A stretch of DNA of 64,000 nucleotides from Paractinoplanes atraurantiacus (GTDB taxonomy: Bacteria; Actinomycetota; Actinomycetes; Mycobacteriales; Micromonosporaceae). The notes below the pieces were generated by a model that saw only the letters and a program-made list of their open reading frames with translations, had not been told where the DNA came from and did no database searches. Shown here piece after piece: positions 46,716-56,325 of the stretch. The DNA is taken from the NCBI RefSeq assembly GCF_900215205.1, contig NZ_OBDY01000027.1, positions 89,849 through 153,848 on the forward strand, read 5' to 3'. The first letter of the stretch is position 1. Every line of letters begins with the position of its first letter. The translations under genes and the position numbers were made by a program.

Positions 46716-48878
46716 ATGACGGCTTCGACCGCGGTGCTCGAACACCGCGAGGCGCGACGGCAGGCCATGCCCGGGCGGCTGGTGGTCGGTCAGTTGCCGC
46801 TGCTGGCGCGGCACGTCGGCAGCCCGCCCGATCTGGTGCTGCGGTGGAACCGGGTGCCGGCCGGGGCGCGGGTGGACGTGGTGGTGCATCTGCACGGGTT
46901 CTCGGCGCGGGGGCGGGGGATGAACCTGGTCCGCGACAAGCTGCCGATCAGCGGGCTCGACCTCGGCGGGCGGCCGATGCTGGGGGTGCTGCCGCGGGGG
47001 CACTTCTTCGGTGGGCGGTCGGGTCACGGGTTCAGCTTTCCGGCGCTGCGGCGGCGCGGGGCGGTCGCTGCGCTGGTCGACGAGGCGCTGCGGCGTTTCA
47101 ACGGGGTGACCGGGGCCGGGGCCACGCGGGGGCGGCTGATCCTCACCGCGCACTCCGGGGGCGGGGCGGCGCTGATGCAGATCGTCGGCGAGGCCGATCC
47201 GGACCAGGTGTACGCGTTCGACGCGCTCTACACCGACCCGGCGCCGCTGATCGCGTGGGCGCGGCGCAAGGCGGGCAACGGCGCCATGCGGGTGATCTTC
47301 CGGGCCGGGGAGGGAACGGCGGCCAACAGCCAGAGGGTGGCCCGTGAGGTGCCGAGGACGGCGCGCTTCCGGGTCGAGCGCACGACAACACCCCATAACG
47401 ACATTCCCGGCGCGTACGGAGGGAGACTGCTCACCGACCCGGCGGCCGACCTCCCCGGCGTGGCGCCCGCCATCGCGGGCAGCGCTGCGCCCGCGCCGCC
47501 GCCCTCGCGGGGGCTTCCGGCCGCGCAGCCGCCGAGTGGGCCTCCGGCAACCCAGCTCAGCGAGCGGATCGCTCAGGTGGCGCGGGCCGAGTTCCGGCGG
47601 TGGCGGCCGGGCGGTGGGGCCGCGCTGACCGAGATGATGCCCGCCGCCGGCCCGATCCTGCGCGACTACTACCGCGTCGGTGTCGGCGTTCCGGTCACCG
47701 ACGCCCAGTTGCAGAATCCGGCCTATCAAGGGGTGCACCCGTGGAGCGCGGTCTTCATCTCGTACGTCATGCGGACCGCCGGCGCCGGGGCCCATTTCGC
47801 CTATTCGCCGGCGCATCAGACCTACATCCGGGCCGCCCGCCGGAACCGGCTGGGCAATGTCACCGGCAACCCGTTCTGGGCGTACCGCGTCGACGAGGTC
47901 GCACCCCGGATCGGTGACCTGGTGTGCAACGCGCGGGCCGGCAGCGGGGCGACCTACGACAACATCGGGGACGCGCAGACCCGGTCCACGCACTGCGACG
48001 TGGTCACCGAGATCCAGCAGGGCCGCGTCCGGGTGATCGGCGGCAACGTCGGCCAGACCGTCGGCGAGAAATGGCTGACCACCCGGCCCGACGGGCGGCT
48101 GAGCACCGCCGGCCGGCAGAGCACGTTCTTCGCGATCATCAGTACGAGAGGCCCGCGCACAGCAGGCACGGCCGCGCCACCCGCGTCAGCCGCGCCGCCC
48201 ACGCCGCACGGGCCCGGCGTTCCGTACGGGCCGCCCACTCCGGCCGCGCCGCCGGCAACCGCTGGACCGCCCGCGCCGGCCGCGCTCGGTGATGTGAACG
48301 CACGGGCCGCGCGGGTCATGGAACTGCTGGTGCAGCGGTACCGCTATCCGGTCGCCGGGGCGGCCGGGCTGGTCGGCAACCTCATGGCCGAGTCCGGTGT
48401 GATCCCGGAGCGGATCGAAGGCAGCGCCGAGACCACGCCCACGCGGGCGCAGGGCTTCGACGGGCAGGTGCGCACCTTCACGCCGGAGCAGATCCGCGAC
48501 CGGGACAGCAAACGCGGGCTCGGCCCGAAGCTGCCCGGAGTCGGCCTGGCCCAGTGGACCAGCGCCAACCGCCGGGCGGGCCTTTTCACGCACACCTTCG
48601 ACGGCCGCCGGCCCGGCGCCGCCATCCTGTCCGACCTTCCCGCACAGGTCGACTACCTGGTCACCGAGCTCGGCCGCGACTACCGGGCGGTCGACGCCGT
48701 GCTGCGCTCGCCGGCGGTCACTGTGGAGCAGGCCTCCGACATCGTCGTGCTGCGCTTCGAGGTGCCCGCCGTCGTTTTCAACGGCAAGCCGGGCGACCCG
48801 GCCGTGCAACAGGAGCTGGCCCGGCGGCGCGGTTTCGGTCAGCGGGCCCTCGCGGCCTACCAGCGCGGGCGCCCCTAG
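46716..48878 (+). CDS. Three-domain hydrolase: alpha/beta-hydrolase, DUF2272-like and phage tail lysozyme-like
   Basis: The 720-aa protein starts with an alpha/beta-hydrolase-like region (HLHGF, then the serine motif AHSGGGAAL). A Pro/Ala linker is followed by a DUF2272-like amidase domain (HPWSAVFISYVMRTAG, later HCDVV). A second Pro-rich linker leads to a phage-tail-lysozyme-like domain (GLVGNLMAESGVIP, GVGLAQWTS). The last two domains suggest peptidoglycan cleavage. No signal peptide is present, so export, if any, needs lysis or another device. AGGAGGG precedes ATG 46716, and a sigma-54 promoter lies 38 bases upstream. Confidence 0.85.
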   Translation: MTASTAVLEHREARRQAMPGRLVVGQLPLLARHVGSPPDLVLRWNRVPAGARVDVVVHLHGFSARGRGMNLVRDKLPISGLDLGGRPMLGVLPRGHFFGGRSGHGFSFPALRRRGAVAALVDEALRRFNGVTGAGATRGRLILTAHSGGGAALMQIVGEADPDQVYAFDALYTDPAPLIAWARRKAGNGAMRVIFRAGEGTAANSQRVAREVPRTARFRVERTTTPHNDIPGAYGGRLLTDPAADLPGVAPAIAGSAAPAPPPSRGLPAAQPPSGPPATQLSERIAQVARAEFRRWRPGGGAALTEMMPAAGPILRDYYRVGVGVPVTDAQLQNPAYQGVHPWSAVFISYVMRTAGAGAHFAYSPAHQTYIRAARRNRLGNVTGNPFWAYRVDEVAPRIGDLVCNARAGSGATYDNIGDAQTRSTHCDVVTEIQQGRVRVIGGNVGQTVGEKWLTTRPDGRLSTAGRQSTFFAIISTRGPRTAGTAAPPASAAPPTPHGPGVPYGPPTPAAPPATAGPPAPAALGDVNARAARVMELLVQRYRYPVAGAAGLVGNLMAESGVIPERIEGSAETTPTRAQGFDGQVRTFTPEQIRDRDSKRGLGPKLPGVGLAQWTSANRRAGLFTHTFDGRRPGAAILSDLPAQVDYLVTELGRDYRAVDAVLRSPAVTVEQASDIVVLRFEVPAVVFNGKPGDPAVQQELARRRGFGQRALAAYQRGRP

Positions 48879-48972
48879 TGCGAAACGTCGGAAGAATCGG
48901 CTTCATGACATTGTCCTCACCCCTTCCCGACCTGCTCGTCCACGATGAGAAAGCTGCTACGGAGGTATCGCC

Positions 48973-49494
48973 GTGAACCCCTTCTTCTTCGAGATCGTCC
49001 GGCGCCGGAACCACCGCTATGCCTGGGAGTTGGTGACCTATTTCGGTGGTGACCGGCGGCTGATCGCCCGCTCCTTCCGCGACTGGCAGACCGCCGCCGA
49101 GGCCACCGAGTCGGCCACGGCCACGCAGCAGGCGGTCTGCGACGCCGGCATCGTGCCCAAGCCGGCGCAGCCCGGCGACATCCAGTTCGAGGTCATCGAG
49201 GACGTGCTGGCGCTGGAGGTCACCGGCCACGGCGACCTCGACGGCGGCTACGTCGACCCGGACCACGACGGCTACGGCGACCGCGACCGCAGGTCCCTGA
49301 CGACGACCGCGAGGTCCACAGGCAGCGCCGAGACGGGCAGCGCCGGGACGGGCCGTGCCGAGAGGAGCAAGACGAGCGCCGAGGCCGGGAAGTCCAACGG
49401 TGAGGCGGCCAAGTCGAACGGTGAGGCCCGGCCCAAGGCGCGGCCCCGCAAAGCTCCCGCGAAAACCACCAGGGCCGGCGCCTCGAGAAACTGA
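48973..49494 (+). CDS. Small DUF1508/YegP-like protein with Lys/Ala-rich tail
   Basis: The 173-aa protein has an N-terminal domain of about 70 residues (RRNHRYAWELV, RSFRDWQTAAEATE) resembling the DUF1508/YegP fold. A disordered Ser/Lys/Ala/Pro-rich tail follows. The GTG at 48973 follows GGAGG at 7 bases. It lies 94 bases after the lysozyme-like gene and 9 bases before the activator gene, so it is likely part of this transcription unit. The role is unknown. Confidence 0.65.
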   Translation: MNPFFFEIVRRRNHRYAWELVTYFGGDRRLIARSFRDWQTAAEATESATATQQAVCDAGIVPKPAQPGDIQFEVIEDVLALEVTGHGDLDGGYVDPDHDGYGDRDRRSLTTTARSTGSAETGSAGTGRAERSKTSAEAGKSNGEAAKSNGEARPKARPRKAPAKTTRAGASRN

Positions 49495-49503
49495 GGCGCG
49501 GGC

Positions 49504-50817
<1,314 letters not shown>

Positions 50818-51540
50818 GCCGCAGGAAGGTGCCGCCGAGGACCTGTTCCTCGGCGGCGCGCGGCAGCCCCAGCAGGCGCACCTTGGCCAGTTCCAGGCCC
50901 GGGTGCAGCCACGGCCCGTCCGAGCCGAACAGCACCTTGTGCGCTCCGGCGCGGCGCACCGCCCGTACGAGAAGATCGAACCTTCTGATCCCCGAAGTGT
51001 CGGTGTAGACGTTGGGGTGCTCGGCCAGCACCGTGATGAACGTGGTCTGCGCCGTCCAGTCGTCGGCGAAGCTGCCCAGGTGGGGGATGACGAAGTCGAC
51101 GTCGGGGAACTCGGCCGCGAACAGGGCGACCGTGCCGGTGTCGCCGGCCGGGTCGTAGAGCACCGGCAGCCGCCACTGCCGGGCCGTCTCGCAGATCTCC
51201 CGGCTGAGCCGGGCGTCGTGCCGGTGCACCTTGATCCCGCAGAAGCCCAGGCCGTCGACCGCCCGGGCGATCATCGCGGGCACCCGGCCCCGGTCGCGGT
51301 CGGCGTGCACCATGGCGAAGCCGGTGAACCGGCCGGGCCGGGCGGCGACGATCCGGGCCACCTGCTCGTTGGCCGCCGCGTAGTCGGAGTGGAAGGCCGC
51401 GAACAGGTTCGAGCGGGTGATGCCGGCCCGGTCGCACCGGCGCAGATAGGCGTCCAGCGGCGCCGCGGTGTCCCAGGGCCCGGTGAATCCGTCACCGGGC
51501 CCCGCGTGACAGTGCGCGTCGATGATCGGCGTGCCCATGG

Positions 51541-53376
51541 TCAGCCGGGGAACACCGACTGCTGCGGGCGCCGCGCGTACCCGTTGGAGGCCTCACGGCC
51601 CAGCGCGGCCGGTGAGTGCGCCCGCCGGTGCACGCCCTGCCCGGTCACCGCCTGGTACGCGTGGCAGTACTGCTGCACCTCGCGCCGGAAGTAGCGGGCC
51701 CAGTTGGCGGCCTGGTCCGGGTCGTTGACCGACGTCCACGCCCCGAACCGGATGCCCAGCAGCAGCTGCTCGGCGAACTCGGCCAGGTCGCGGTAGTGCT
51801 GCGCCGACACGTCGGACCAGCGCTGGAGCCGGTTCATCGAGTCGACCGAGCGCATCCAGCTCTCCGGGGTGTCCACCATGACCTGGTGCGGCAGGAAGTC
51901 CCGGATCTCGGCGCGGCTCAGAATCCACTGCGCCATCAGGAACTCGTGCCGGGCCGTCCACGGCAGGTCGCCGTACTGGTTGTGCGCGCCCTGGGTGAGC
52001 AGAAGGTGGGTCTCCTTCAGGCTGTTGAGCACGTCGAAACCGTTGGCGATCTTCACCGTCAGGTCGTCGTCCTCGTAGAAGCGCAGGCACTCGGCCAGCA
52101 GGCTGTGGAAGGCGCCCATGAACCGGGTGCGGGTGTCGGCCAGCCGGCGGTCGGACGGTCCGGGCGGCAGGCCGTAGTGGTGCTTGTACTCGTCGCGGCG
52201 CTGCGCCTCGGTCAGCCGGTGGTCGGCGTCGCGCAGCCAGCCCCAGAGCACGTTGTTCAGCGGCCGCAGCGGGTCGATGTCGACGCCGGCCAGCGGGTCG
52301 CGCCCCGGATGGGGGTTGGCCCGGTTCTGGAACCGCCAGGTGATCGCGTTGATGGTGCGCATCAGGCCGCCGCACTCCAGCCAGTACTCGTGGATCGGCT
52401 CGATCAGCACCGGCCTCGTCAGCTTCTCGGCCAGGATCCCGAAGGCCAGCGACGCCTCGTCGTCGTGCCGGCCGGCGCCGACCACCGGCACGTCGCCCAG
52501 CGCCCGGCGCACCAGGTCGAGATAGGGCAGCACGTCCAGGTCGCGGCCGTCGCCGGTGGGCGTGTCGACCAGGTAGCGCCGGAACTGCTCCTCGAGCTCG
52601 CCCACGGTCACGTCGCGGTTGAGCCGGGCGCTCTCCTGCTCGAGGTCGACGTGGCGGAAGTCGCCGGGATCGGTCCGCACGTTGATCATGAGGAAGACCT
52701 CGGTGGCCGCCTTGAGCAGCCGGTAGCGCTCGACGTGCGGGAACGGCAGCGCCGTACGCCGCTCGACGCGCCTCAGATGCGCGCGGTGACCGTTGAGCGC
52801 GCTGCGCGCCGGGTCGCTGTCGTGCCAGACCCGGTCGATGAAGTCGATGTACGGGTTGAAGCTGATGTTGGCGGTGCTGTTGCGGATCGCGACCCACAGC
52901 GACTGGTCGGTGGTCGGCGCCACCGCCGCCCGCCGCATCGACACCGAGACGTCGTCGCCCGCGGTGAACGGGCGCGGCGACACCCGGAACCGGTCGCTGG
53001 CCCTCACCACGGTGTCGCGGCTCACCTCCCCGCCGTCGCCGAAGCCGGTGCGCTGCAATTCGATCCGTACGGTCCACTGGCCGACCGCCAGGGCGGACGT
53101 GTCCAGGGTGGCCCGGATGACGGGCCCGTCGCCCTCATCGTCGTCGCCGTCGCCGAAATCGTGGTGGCGGCCGGTGATGCTGGTGATGCCCAGCCCGCCG
53201 TCGGGCAGCGTCACCGGGCCCTCCACGCGCCAGGTGACGTCGTACTCGCCGGTCAGTCTGGCCGCGGTGGCGACGAGTTGCACGACGCCGCCGGCGGTGA
53301 TGTGGTCCGGGCTCGCATTGAGCGTCAGTTGCCGTTCCGCGCTCAGGCTGCCGACCCGGATGGTGTCTTCCGACAT
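51541..53376 (-). CDS. Uncharacterised 611-aa protein of the sigma-54 operon
   Basis: I do not recognise this protein. The first ~150 residues are beta-rich and Ig-like (VTWRVEGPVTLPDG, WTVRIELQRTG). The rest is helical, with aromatic-rich stretches such as NPYIDFIDRVWHD and FGAWTSVNDPDQ. No signal peptide or membrane helix is seen. It has GGAG before ATG 53376 and sits 13 bases after the metalloprotease gene. It may be a structural or scaffold component of the module (inference). Confidence 0.65.
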   Translation of the reverse strand: MSEDTIRVGSLSAERQLTLNASPDHITAGGVVQLVATAARLTGEYDVTWRVEGPVTLPDGGLGITSITGRHHDFGDGDDDEGDGPVIRATLDTSALAVGQWTVRIELQRTGFGDGGEVSRDTVVRASDRFRVSPRPFTAGDDVSVSMRRAAVAPTTDQSLWVAIRNSTANISFNPYIDFIDRVWHDSDPARSALNGHRAHLRRVERRTALPFPHVERYRLLKAATEVFLMINVRTDPGDFRHVDLEQESARLNRDVTVGELEEQFRRYLVDTPTGDGRDLDVLPYLDLVRRALGDVPVVGAGRHDDEASLAFGILAEKLTRPVLIEPIHEYWLECGGLMRTINAITWRFQNRANPHPGRDPLAGVDIDPLRPLNNVLWGWLRDADHRLTEAQRRDEYKHHYGLPPGPSDRRLADTRTRFMGAFHSLLAECLRFYEDDDLTVKIANGFDVLNSLKETHLLLTQGAHNQYGDLPWTARHEFLMAQWILSRAEIRDFLPHQVMVDTPESWMRSVDSMNRLQRWSDVSAQHYRDLAEFAEQLLLGIRFGAWTSVNDPDQAANWARYFRREVQQYCHAYQAVTGQGVHRRAHSPAALGREASNGYARRPQQSVFPG

Positions 53377-53389
53377 GGTTCTTCTCCGA

Positions 53390-54736
53390 TCAGATCGCGA
53401 GGGAAAGGTGGTGGCCGGTCCTGAAAGGCGGATCCGCCCAGATCGTGGGCTGGCCGACGAATGTCGGCACCGCGGCCCGCGCGGTGGCGAGGGTGCTGGT
53501 GACGGCCCAGTCCGTGATCAGTTCGCGCAGCAGCCGCGCCTCGCGCGCCGCGCCGAGCAGCCCGGCCGCCCGGGCCTGGCCGATCAGCGCGAACGCCAGC
53601 GTGGGGGGCGCCCCGGCCAGCCGCCGCGGGTCCGCGCCGCCGGCGTGGAAGCGGCGCAGCAGGGCCGCCGGATGGACCTCCGGGTTGTGCAGCACCTCGC
53701 CGAGCGGCTGCCCGCGCAGCGCCGGCGAGCGGTGCCGCACCAGCAGAGTGACCAGGTCGGGCATGGTCTCCTCCAGATCGGCGAGCATCCGGGCCGTGGC
53801 CGGTGACAGGTCGCCGGCCGGATACATCCGGCGCCAGACCGCGGCCAGCCGCCGCCACTGCGGGTCCGGGTAGAGCCGGTCGCCGATGGCGCAGCTGAGC
53901 AGCACCCGGATCCACGGCACCGGATGCGGATCGTCGTCGGCCGGCCGGAAGACGAACCCCGGCGGCAGGCTGACCAGGGCGATCAGCCCCAGCGTGGAAC
54001 CGACCCCGATGCGGCCCACGGCCCAGTAGTCGGCCACGATCTCCGAGATCCAGGAGTCCCAGCGCTGCCACGCGGCCCGGCGCCGGCCGCTCATGGTGTG
54101 CCGTCGCAGGCCGGTGCGGATCGAGTCGACCAGGCCCAGCAGCGCCGCGCCCTGGTGACCGACCTCGTGCACCAGCGACGAGGCGACACCGAAACCGATG
54201 ATCCGCTCGCGGGGGATCCGGATGATCGCCACCGGGTTCGCGCCGCCGCCGGGCAGCCTCGTGCGCACCCGGCGGATCGCCCCGCCCAGGCCGCGGTGCA
54301 GCGCGCACACCACCGGCGGCCCCTCGACCAGCCCGCCCGGCAGGCGCAGCGCCTCGGCGGCGGCCACGTCCAGGCCGGAGAGCATGACGCCGTTCTCCGT
54401 CTCGCTGCGCTGAGTGATCACCTCGGAGAACAGGTCGAACTGCGACAGGGCGTTCTGAAAGGCGATCCGCAACGTCCAGAACCGGCGCTGCTGCTCGGCC
54501 GCCGGGGCCGCGGCGCCCGGGCCGGCCAGCCAGCGCAGGAAGTCCTCGCCGCGCCGGCCCACGTCGCGCCGGCCGGCCGCGAGGTGATCCTCGATGCCGG
54601 CGAGCGCGGCCGGTGACAGCGCCGCGGCGGCGACCGAGGTCTCCTGGAGGACGAACGGCCGGACCAGGCCGAGCCGGGTCAGCAGCGCGCGCGTCTCCTC
54701 CTCGACGAACCGGGTGGCGGACGGGTGAACGGTCAT
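53390..54736 (-). CDS. Putative HExxH zinc metalloprotease of the sigma-54 operon
   Basis: The 448-aa protein has the zinc-protease motif HEVGH (H189-H193). A downstream EIVADYWA with E232 is a likely third ligand, as in gluzincins. The flanking region (SSLVHEVGHQGAALLGLVDS) is helical. There is no signal peptide. It begins 3 bases after the stop of the repeat-protein gene and lies before the 611-aa protein gene, so all four genes are co-transcribed. The family name is not known to me. Confidence 0.75.
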   Translation of the reverse strand: MTVHPSATRFVEEETRALLTRLGLVRPFVLQETSVAAAALSPAALAGIEDHLAAGRRDVGRRGEDFLRWLAGPGAAAPAAEQQRRFWTLRIAFQNALSQFDLFSEVITQRSETENGVMLSGLDVAAAEALRLPGGLVEGPPVVCALHRGLGGAIRRVRTRLPGGGANPVAIIRIPRERIIGFGVASSLVHEVGHQGAALLGLVDSIRTGLRRHTMSGRRRAAWQRWDSWISEIVADYWAVGRIGVGSTLGLIALVSLPPGFVFRPADDDPHPVPWIRVLLSCAIGDRLYPDPQWRRLAAVWRRMYPAGDLSPATARMLADLEETMPDLVTLLVRHRSPALRGQPLGEVLHNPEVHPAALLRRFHAGGADPRRLAGAPPTLAFALIGQARAAGLLGAAREARLLRELITDWAVTSTLATARAAVPTFVGQPTIWADPPFRTGHHLSLAI

Positions 54737-54739
54737 CGC

Positions 54740-56260
54740 TCAGGCGCCCAGCAGTTCGATCTTGCCGCCCCGGCGGACCCAGCGACCTCCGCTGTCGCCG
54801 TGCCCGTTGCCCTGCGCCGGCGTCTCCCACTCGCCCTGGTGGTACTCGGGCTGGAACTCGCCGTACTGCGTCTCCCCGTACTGCGTCTCCCCGTACTGGG
54901 CTTCGCCGTATGGCGCTTCGCCGTAGGACGCCTCGCCGTAGGGAGCCTCACCGTAGGCGGCCTCGCCGTACTGGCTCTCCCATTCACCCGAAGCAGGGCC
55001 GGGCGGAGGCGGCGCCTCCGGTGGAGTCCCACCGGACGGCGGAGCGGCCGGCGAGGGCTCGGGCGGGACGCTCGGGGGCGGCGGCGCGCCGATCGGCACG
55101 GCGACCCAGCGGAAGCCGGGCTGCGGCGGCTCGGGCGGCGGTCCGGCGGGCGGGCCGGGCGGCTGCGCGGGCGGCGGGCCGGCGGGCTCGGGCGGCGGCG
55201 GGCCCTCGATGTAGCCGGGACCGTAGCTGTAGCCGGGACCGTAGCCGTAGCGGTAGCCGCGGTAGCCCCACGGGCGCCCGTAGCGGCGGTACGGGTGGCC
55301 GTAGCGGTAGCCGCCCCGGTAACCACCGCGGTAACCCGGGCGGTAGCCGCGGTACCCACCGCGATATCCACCGCGGTAGCCGTACCGGGAACGGCCGCCG
55401 AAGATGCCGCGTACCGCCCGGCCCAGGAACGGCCGTGCGAACCGCGACGCCGCCCGGATCAGGCCCAGCTCGCCGACCAGCTCGGCCGGCGCGCCCGGGG
55501 GAGCGGCCGCCGCGTGCTGGGCGGTGGCCGCCGTCAGCCGTACGGCCTGCCGTGCCGTCTCGAAGATCTCCTGCTCCTGGCTCATGCCGCCGGTCTCGGA
55601 CTCGAAGATCTCGCCCGGGTCGCTGTTGCCGGGCATGGCGGCCTGGATGACCGGGGCGACCGCGTTGATCACCGCGCGGCCCTGCGGCGTCCGGGCGGCG
55701 TTCTGCACGCCCTGCGCGGCCCGGCCGACCACATTGACGATGCTGCCCAGCAGCTTGCCCAGCTCCTCCTCGCTGTTCACCTCGAGCAGCCGGGACGCCA
55801 TCTGCGCCTCCTGCGCAGGGCTGAGCACGGGCCCGCTCTCCCGCTCCGGCGCCTCACCGAGCACACCTTTGAGCAGCTTGCCGAGGATGAACTGCTCCTC
55901 ACCCTCGTCCTCGCCTTCTCCTTCGCCGAGTACGCCCTTGAGCAGCTTGCCGAGGATGAACTGCTCTTCGCCTTCGTCCTCGCCCTCGTCCTCGTACTCC
56001 GCCTCGCGCTTGCCGCCGCCGAGCGCGCCCAGCACGGCGGGCACCACGTTGGCCAGCAGCGGCAGCAAGGGGAGGAACTGCTCCTCGGACTGGCCCTGCG
56101 ACTCGTCATCGTCGTCGTAGTCGTAGTGCCGGCGGCGGCGCCGGCCCCAGTACCGGCGGCGGCGGCCCCACTCGTCCTCGCCCTGCTGAGCCTGCGGATA
56201 TTCGCTCTGGTTCCATGCGGTCTCGGCGGTGTGCTCGCCGGCCGTCGCGGTCTCGAACAT
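54740..56260 (-). CDS. Gly/Tyr/Arg- and YGEA-repeat protein, first gene of a sigma-54 operon
   Basis: The 506-aa protein is a mosaic. An acidic/basic N-terminus (RRRRYWGRRRRRHYDYDDDD) precedes two copies of a hydrophobic repeat (EEQFILGKLLKGVLGE) and a helical middle. A RGGYRG/PGY-rich segment, a Pro-rich segment and a tail of about eight YGEA/YGET repeats follow. Such sequences favour self-assembly or condensates. It is preceded by GGAGAG and a sigma-54 promoter about 40 bases upstream. The function is unknown; a structural or secreted matrix role is an inference. Confidence 0.75.
   Translation of the reverse strand: MFETATAGEHTAETAWNQSEYPQAQQGEDEWGRRRRYWGRRRRRHYDYDDDDESQGQSEEQFLPLLPLLANVVPAVLGALGGGKREAEYEDEGEDEGEEQFILGKLLKGVLGEGEGEDEGEEQFILGKLLKGVLGEAPERESGPVLSPAQEAQMASRLLEVNSEEELGKLLGSIVNVVGRAAQGVQNAARTPQGRAVINAVAPVIQAAMPGNSDPGEIFESETGGMSQEQEIFETARQAVRLTAATAQHAAAAPPGAPAELVGELGLIRAASRFARPFLGRAVRGIFGGRSRYGYRGGYRGGYRGYRPGYRGGYRGGYRYGHPYRRYGRPWGYRGYRYGYGPGYSYGPGYIEGPPPPEPAGPPPAQPPGPPAGPPPEPPQPGFRWVAVPIGAPPPPSVPPEPSPAAPPSGGTPPEAPPPPGPASGEWESQYGEAAYGEAPYGEASYGEAPYGEAQYGETQYGETQYGEFQPEYHQGEWETPAQGNGHGDSGGRWVRRGGKIELLGA
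54865..54975 (-). repeat. In-frame 12-bp tandem repeats coding YGEA/YGET
   Basis: Roughly eight to nine degenerate 12-base units encode Tyr-Gly-Glu-Ala/Thr near the C-terminus of the repeat protein. They may vary in number between strains. Confidence 0.65.
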
Positions 56261-56299
56261 GGAGCTCTCCCATCGTCGTGCAGATGCACCTGGGAGAAC

Positions 56300-56315
56300 T
56301 GCAAGAACGGGGCCA
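56300..56315 (-). promoter_or_regulatory. Sigma-54 (-24/-12) promoter of the repeat-protein operon
   Basis: On the minus strand TGGCCCCGTTCTTGCA (56315 down to 56300) has exact GG-N10-GC spacing and a perfect TTGCA -12 element. It lies in the 65-base gap after rpoN. Transcription would start near 56288, 28 bases before ATG 56260. Confidence 0.8.
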
Positions 56316-56325
56316 ACCCCCGCGC

